Origin: JAHQVI01 sp963727575 | GTDB taxonomy: Bacteria; Pseudomonadota; Alphaproteobacteria; Rhizobiales; Rhodomicrobiaceae | Length of the DNA stretch: 64,000 bases | Direction of reading: 5' to 3' | NCBI GenBank assembly: GCA_963727575.1 | Contig: CAVSIA010000023.1 | Location: 70,669 to 134,668, forward strand | Part shown: piece by piece, positions 63,825-64,000 of the stretch | Numbering within the stretch: the first letter of the stretch is position 1 | Layout of the letters: each line of letters opens with the position of its first letter | The notes under the pieces: generated by a model | Told to the model about the DNA's origin: nothing | The model's input: only the letters and a program-made list of their open reading frames with translations | Databases searched by the model: none | Translations under genes and position numbers: made by a program

Positions 63825-64000
63825 GGTCAGACCGAAAAGCCTGTCCCGGCGAAGCGCGGGGGTGCGAAGGGGCCTTCGATGAATCCATGCCAAATCGAAT
63901 AGATTGAGCGGCCTGCCGATTTCGTTTAAAGGTCCGCCGCTCCAGGGGCGTGGCTCATGCATGGCGCGCGCCATGCCTTCGGTGCCAGTGCCCAGGCTCT
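63825..64000 (-). CDS. Possible C-terminus of a protein extending past the window
   Basis: On the minus strand a frame stays open from the right edge to TAA at 63825-63827, about 58 codons, 2 bp after the gapR stop. It reads EGMARAMHEPRPWSGG and later RPLNLFDLAWIHRRPLR. There is no recognised motif, and in GC-rich DNA such an open frame could be chance. Convergent placement to gapR makes a real gene end plausible. Confidence 0.3.

Overview
The window looks like a chromosomal segment of a GC-rich alphaproteobacterium, most likely of the Hyphomicrobiales (Rhizobiales). The evidence is gene content and order: a separate F0 ATP synthase operon (atpI-atpB-atpE-b'-b), the rpmE/rcdA/DUF1192/quinone oxidoreductase/trcR neighbourhood, divK beside a DUF3572 gene, EipB (DUF1849), a pyrB-pyrC' pair, pyk-DUF1036-TPR, and gapR (DUF2312). 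The genus cannot be fixed from the sequence alone.

Layout. 1-2.5 kb: end of thrB, ispH and a small lipoprotein gene. 2.8-7.5 kb: a tandem glycine riboswitch followed by the glycine cleavage operon gcvT-gcvH-gcvPA-gcvPB with a split P protein. 8.5-11.2 kb: F0 ATP synthase operon on the minus strand. 11.3-17.8 kb: acetyltransferase, smc, two DsbA-like thiol oxidoreductases and a DciA-like DUF721 gene. 17.8-20.9 kb: an acyltransferase and an MsbA-like ABC exporter. 21.1-24.5 kb: rpmE, rcdA, DUF1192, quinone oxidoreductase and trcR. 24.7-31.7 kb: NaChBac-type channel, thyA-folA, hflK-hflC-DUF2065-degP and a HIT protein. 31.7-39.4 kb: DUF482 acyltransferase, GDPD, RidA, eipB, ROK kinase, DUF3572, divK, rpmG, NUDIX and DUF983. 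39.4-49 kb: rnr, topA, dprA, plsY, pyrC', pyrB. 49-52.8 kb: acyl-CoA dehydrogenase, cinA-like gene and a site-2 protease. 52.9-55.8 kb: tRNA-Val(GAC) followed by an IS630-type transposase and a complete IS1595-type element. 56.3-64 kb: a Sel1-like membrane protein, rpmJ, TPR protein, pyk, DUF1036, glycerate kinase, an N-formylglutamate amidohydrolase/DUF1244 gene and gapR.

Most of the window is housekeeping. Four genes belong to the alphaproteobacterial cell-cycle or nucleoid circuitry (rcdA, trcR, divK, gapR). The cell-envelope theme is also strong (lipoproteins, DsbA-like proteins, MsbA-like exporter, HflKC, DegP, EipB, plsY).

Two observations stand out. First, a 132-133 bp palindromic repeat occurs twice in opposite orientation (17039-17170 and 35431-35563). 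Both copies are bounded by CTAG, show compensatory base changes in two hairpins, and supply the stop codon of the neighbouring gene. Second, an IS1595-type element (54625-55664, 23-bp inverted repeats, perfect 8-bp target duplication) splits a small membrane-protein gene whose frame is restored exactly when the element and one duplication copy are removed.

A caution: many conserved genes (all four gcv genes, smc, the ABC exporter, the quinone oxidoreductase, trcR, degP, HIT, the acyl-CoA dehydrogenase) carry single-base frameshifts, mostly insertions, with no other decay. This pattern suggests sequencing or assembly error more than pseudogenisation, so coordinates are given as the full span of each repaired gene.
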